Positions 7,326 to 8,734 of a stretch of DNA of 8,734 bases are shown in pieces (positions within the stretch are counted from its first letter, which is position 1; each line of letters starts with the position of its first letter). Made by a program: the position numbers and the translations under genes. Source of the DNA: JBDREF01 sp043820045 (GTDB lineage Bacteria; Planctomycetota; Phycisphaerae; Sedimentisphaerales; Anaerobacaceae). Location of the stretch: contig JBDREF010000136.1 of NCBI GenBank assembly GCA_043820045.1, positions 1 through 8,734 on the forward strand. Reading direction: 5' to 3'. The notes under the pieces are model-generated. The model was not told the origin of the DNA. It did not search any database and worked only from the letters and a program-made list of their open reading frames with translations.

Positions 7326-7330
7326 AATCA

Positions 7331-7522
7331 ATGCCAAGAGGAAGACCGTTCAAATGTCCGTATGAAGGATGTGGGTCAACAAATACGGTCAGCAAAGAAT
7401 CCAGAAGAACCAAGTCTCTCGGTGTCCGCAATATCCGGCGATGCAAGAGCTGCGGCCGGAAATTCACGCCAAAGAACCAGAAGCCGGCACCGCCCGAAGA
7501 ATCGAAGCCATTAATATCATAA
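7331..7522 (+). CDS. Small zinc-ribbon protein with AT-hook-like N-terminus
   Basis: A 63-residue basic protein. Residues 3-6 are RGRP, the core of an AT-hook. One zinc ribbon follows: C9 and C14 (CPYEGC) pair with C38 and C41 (CKSC), with RRTKSLGVRNIRRC between. The ribbon resembles the N-terminal zinc ribbons of InsA-like transposase proteins and archaeal DNA-binding proteins; no catalytic domain is present. After the ribbon comes a short proline-rich tail. It has a strong start (TATA box, GAGGTGAT, ATG) and leads the operon. Oddly, the next gene's frame is already open from 7369 on the opposite phase and has no good start of its own. The two may be one gene broken by a frameshift. Probable DNA-binding role, inferred. 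Confidence 0.7.
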   Translation: MPRGRPFKCPYEGCGSTNTVSKESRRTKSLGVRNIRRCKSCGRKFTPKNQKPAPPEESKPLIS

Positions 7523-7536
7523 CGCTTGCCTTTGAT

Positions 7537-8235
7537 ATGGCCAAAGCGGTTGAAGTCTTCATGCGGAAGGCCAAAAGTTTCTTCTATAGCGTGATGCTGA
7601 TTGGCCACCGTTGCCCCAAGTGCAATGGCCCATTGGCCATGGCAAGTGAAGGCAAGTGCCGGTGTGCATCATGCCGAAGGGAATTTGATACTACCGTTGC
7701 TTTTCAGCGATGCTCAGAGTGTGGCGGTGTTCCAATACTGCGAATACGAAGATACCAGTGCAAAAACTGCGGCAGTGACATCCAGTCCAGGTTCTTGTTT
7801 GATGATTTAGCGTTTGATGCCGAGTACTTCCGCCAGAGAATGATGGAATCCCGGCAACGGAAGAGCGAGCAAAGAGAACGTGTTAGACAAATGCTGGCTG
7901 AAAGCAGGTCTGCGGATCTGCCATTGGGAGCAGTTGATTTGACTACTGTTCCAGGCTTGTTGGACGCTCCGAATGGCCTGACAGCAGGCTTGGATGTGGC
8001 CTTTGCAGCGGCATCACGCGATGAATTCGATCTGAAACACTATGAGATGCACATAAAGGCTCATATTCGGGACTTTGCTATAAGCCTTTTGGATATACCA
8101 CCGCTCAGTGAAAACCTCAAAAAAGACCTTTTATGGCGGTTTATAGCGGTCATATTTTTGGCCCATGCCGGCATCATTGATGTCCGGCAGCAGCAAGAAG
8201 AAATCTTGGTGATCAAACGTGAAATTGACAGCTAA
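7537..8235 (+). CDS. Double zinc-ribbon protein of unknown function
   Basis: With the ATG at 7537 this is 232 residues; the frame is open upstream to at least 7369. Two consecutive four-cysteine ribbons are visible: C26/C29 with C43/C46, and C59/C62 with C75/C78. They are followed by a charged helical stretch (about 90-125, rich in R, Q and E), a small-residue linker (about 126-160) and a hydrophobic C-terminal helical region (about 165-228) that could be a winged helix. No family is recognised. The start is uncertain: neither 7537 nor the ATGs at 7558 and 7588 has a ribosome-binding site, although both neighbouring genes do. The 14-nt gap after the previous stop and 17-nt overlap with the next gene indicate one operon. 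A nucleic-acid-binding or regulatory role is inferred from the ribbons. Confidence 0.75.
   Translation: MAKAVEVFMRKAKSFFYSVMLIGHRCPKCNGPLAMASEGKCRCASCRREFDTTVAFQRCSECGGVPILRIRRYQCKNCGSDIQSRFLFDDLAFDAEYFRQRMMESRQRKSEQRERVRQMLAESRSADLPLGAVDLTTVPGLLDAPNGLTAGLDVAFAAASRDEFDLKHYEMHIKAHIRDFAISLLDIPPLSENLKKDLLWRFIAVIFLAHAGIIDVRQQQEEILVIKREIDS
8208..8213 (+). promoter_or_regulatory. GGTGAT ribosome-binding site for the third cassette gene
   Basis: GGTGAT lies 5 nt before the GTG at 8219, within the end of the double zinc-ribbon gene. It supports the GTG start and coupled translation, with the same archaeal-type site and spacing as at 7318-7325. Confidence 0.65.
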
Positions 8236-8575
8236 AGACAAGGAGTTTTTGGAAGAACTGCGAAAGCTTATCGAATCGAAGAATCTCTGGGTGGAGTTGA
8301 AGCCTAACAGGCCCAGCTACATGGTTCTCAAGGGGACGTACGGAGAAAAGGTTCATAAGACATTTCGGATGACGCTGCAAGGGGTGAGGTGGAGGTTTCA
8401 GAGGCTCTTCTGCCACGTGTACGTGGAGGCGTTTGAAACGATTCTGATGATAGAAAAGACCTTCGGGACGGAGCTGAGGGAGTATGCGGTGAGGATAAGC
8501 AGGGAGAGGTTTGAGATGAGGCGGGAGATTCTCAACCGAGGATTCGAAAACGCGAGTAACTTCCCTCGTAAATAG
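8219..8575 (+). CDS. Basic helical protein of unknown function, last gene of the zinc-ribbon cassette
   Basis: A 118-residue protein starting at GTG with a well-placed GGTGAT site, overlapping the preceding gene by 17 bp. It is rich in K, R and E. An N-terminal helix (about 4-22), a short strand-like part (WVELKPNRPSYMVLKG, 24-39), a basic segment HKTFRMTLQGVRWRFQRLF (46-64) and long C-terminal helices (66-110) can be read. There are no membrane segments and no catalytic motif I recognise. The aromatic/arginine-rich middle would suit nucleic-acid or protein binding. Tight packing with the zinc-ribbon genes suggests a shared task. Orphan family as far as I can tell; coding status is well supported by start signal and operon position. 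Confidence 0.7.
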   Translation: MKLTAKDKEFLEELRKLIESKNLWVELKPNRPSYMVLKGTYGEKVHKTFRMTLQGVRWRFQRLFCHVYVEAFETILMIEKTFGTELREYAVRISRERFEMRREILNRGFENASNFPRK

Positions 8576-8734
8576 TATTCTATACTTCCGGGCAATACGA
8601 ATCTGTCCTAATTGTGATTATTCTCAAGTTGCCAGAGACAGTACTGTGTTGTCACCAGCGATAGAGAAAGCTATAATCAATGTCACGGTTCGTAGCCATT
8701 GCCTACTGTGAGCAAATCTGTACCGAAAGTGCCG

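Larger units (their letters stand above)
6899..7330. other. Origin-like non-coding region between the initiator remnant and the zinc-ribbon cassette
   Basis: This 432-bp divergent region has no gene. It contains a 24-bp inverted repeat (6977-7000 and 7145-7168, 21 of 24 matching) around an AT-rich core (7081-7140, 50 of 60 A/T, including palindrome TCAATATTGA at 7081-7090). It also has a 13-bp direct repeat, six CACTG cores on either strand, and a TATA box with ribosome-binding site for the next operon. Archaeal origins are typically next to orc1/cdc6 and have initiator boxes in opposite orientation around an unwinding element, so the layout fits an origin. The boxes do not match the classic ORB sequence as I remember it. 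Confidence 0.5.

Noticed and set aside
7331..7522. Insertion-sequence transposase reading of the small zinc-ribbon gene
   Set aside because: The ribbon resembles InsA-type N-termini, but no DDE or other transposase catalytic domain follows in any frame, and no terminal repeats are seen.
8574..8586. AGTAT-TCT-ATACT hairpin at the stop of the last cassette gene
   Set aside because: Only a 5-bp A/T-rich stem with no T-run; too weak to call a terminator.
7034..8655. Direct repeat TGTGTTGTCAC at 7034-7044 and 8645-8655 flanking the cassette
   Set aside because: Eleven-base repeats are expected several times by chance in a window this long. No matching terminal inverted repeats or transposase support a mobile-element boundary.
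8680..8734. ATG-led open frame running off the right edge (MSRFVAIAYCEQICTESA)
   Set aside because: Only 18 codons are visible, with no clear ribosome-binding site. TATAAT lies right before the ATG, which is awkward for both transcription and translation. Could be the start of a gene but cannot be judged.

Overview
The window appears to join two different backgrounds. The left and centre (about 1-6294) carry bacterial-style genes: a secreted glycoside hydrolase on the minus strand, then a two-gene ABC exporter operon on the plus strand. The right part (about 6300-8734) looks archaeal. It holds a broken Orc1/Cdc6 replication-initiator gene, a non-coding region built like an archaeal origin, a TTTATATA box, GGTGAT-type ribosome-binding sites and a zinc-ribbon gene cassette. 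The simplest reading is an archaeal genome or integrated archaeal plasmid carrying bacterially derived accessory genes. A chimeric contig cannot be excluded. No marker gene fixes the lineage; a methanogen-related euryarchaeote is only a guess.

Layout. Positions 1-2058 (-) are one uninterrupted 686-codon frame, open at the window edge. It encodes a signal peptide, an MGH1-like (GH63-related) alpha/alpha barrel and the start of a GH43/GH130-like beta-propeller. Positions 2059-2746 are a 688-bp divergent intergenic region with several DNA dyads but no convincing gene. Positions 2747-4513 and 4510-6294 (+) are two half-transporter ABC exporter genes overlapping by 4 bp. Their nucleotide-binding motifs are degenerate in complementary ways, which points to an obligate heterodimer with one weak and one active ATP site. 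A hairpin at 6307-6325 follows. Positions 6431-6898 (-) are an Orc1/Cdc6 remnant that keeps the N-terminus and the sensor-1/lid region but has lost both Walker motifs. Positions 6899-7330 contain a near-perfect 24-bp inverted repeat around an AT-rich core, a 13-bp direct repeat, six CACTG cores and the promoter of the next operon. Positions 7331-8575 (+) hold a small zinc-ribbon/AT-hook protein, a double zinc-ribbon protein and a basic helical 118-residue protein. Positions 8576-8734 show no supported gene.

Functional picture. The left part suits carbohydrate degradation next to a lipid- or drug-type exporter. The right part looks like the replication or maintenance end of a mobile or formerly mobile archaeal replicon: a dead initiator gene, an origin-like repeat region and an unrecognised cassette of putative DNA-binding proteins. 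The right part is the best candidate for an undescribed system. The two zinc-ribbon frames may be one gene split by a frameshift.
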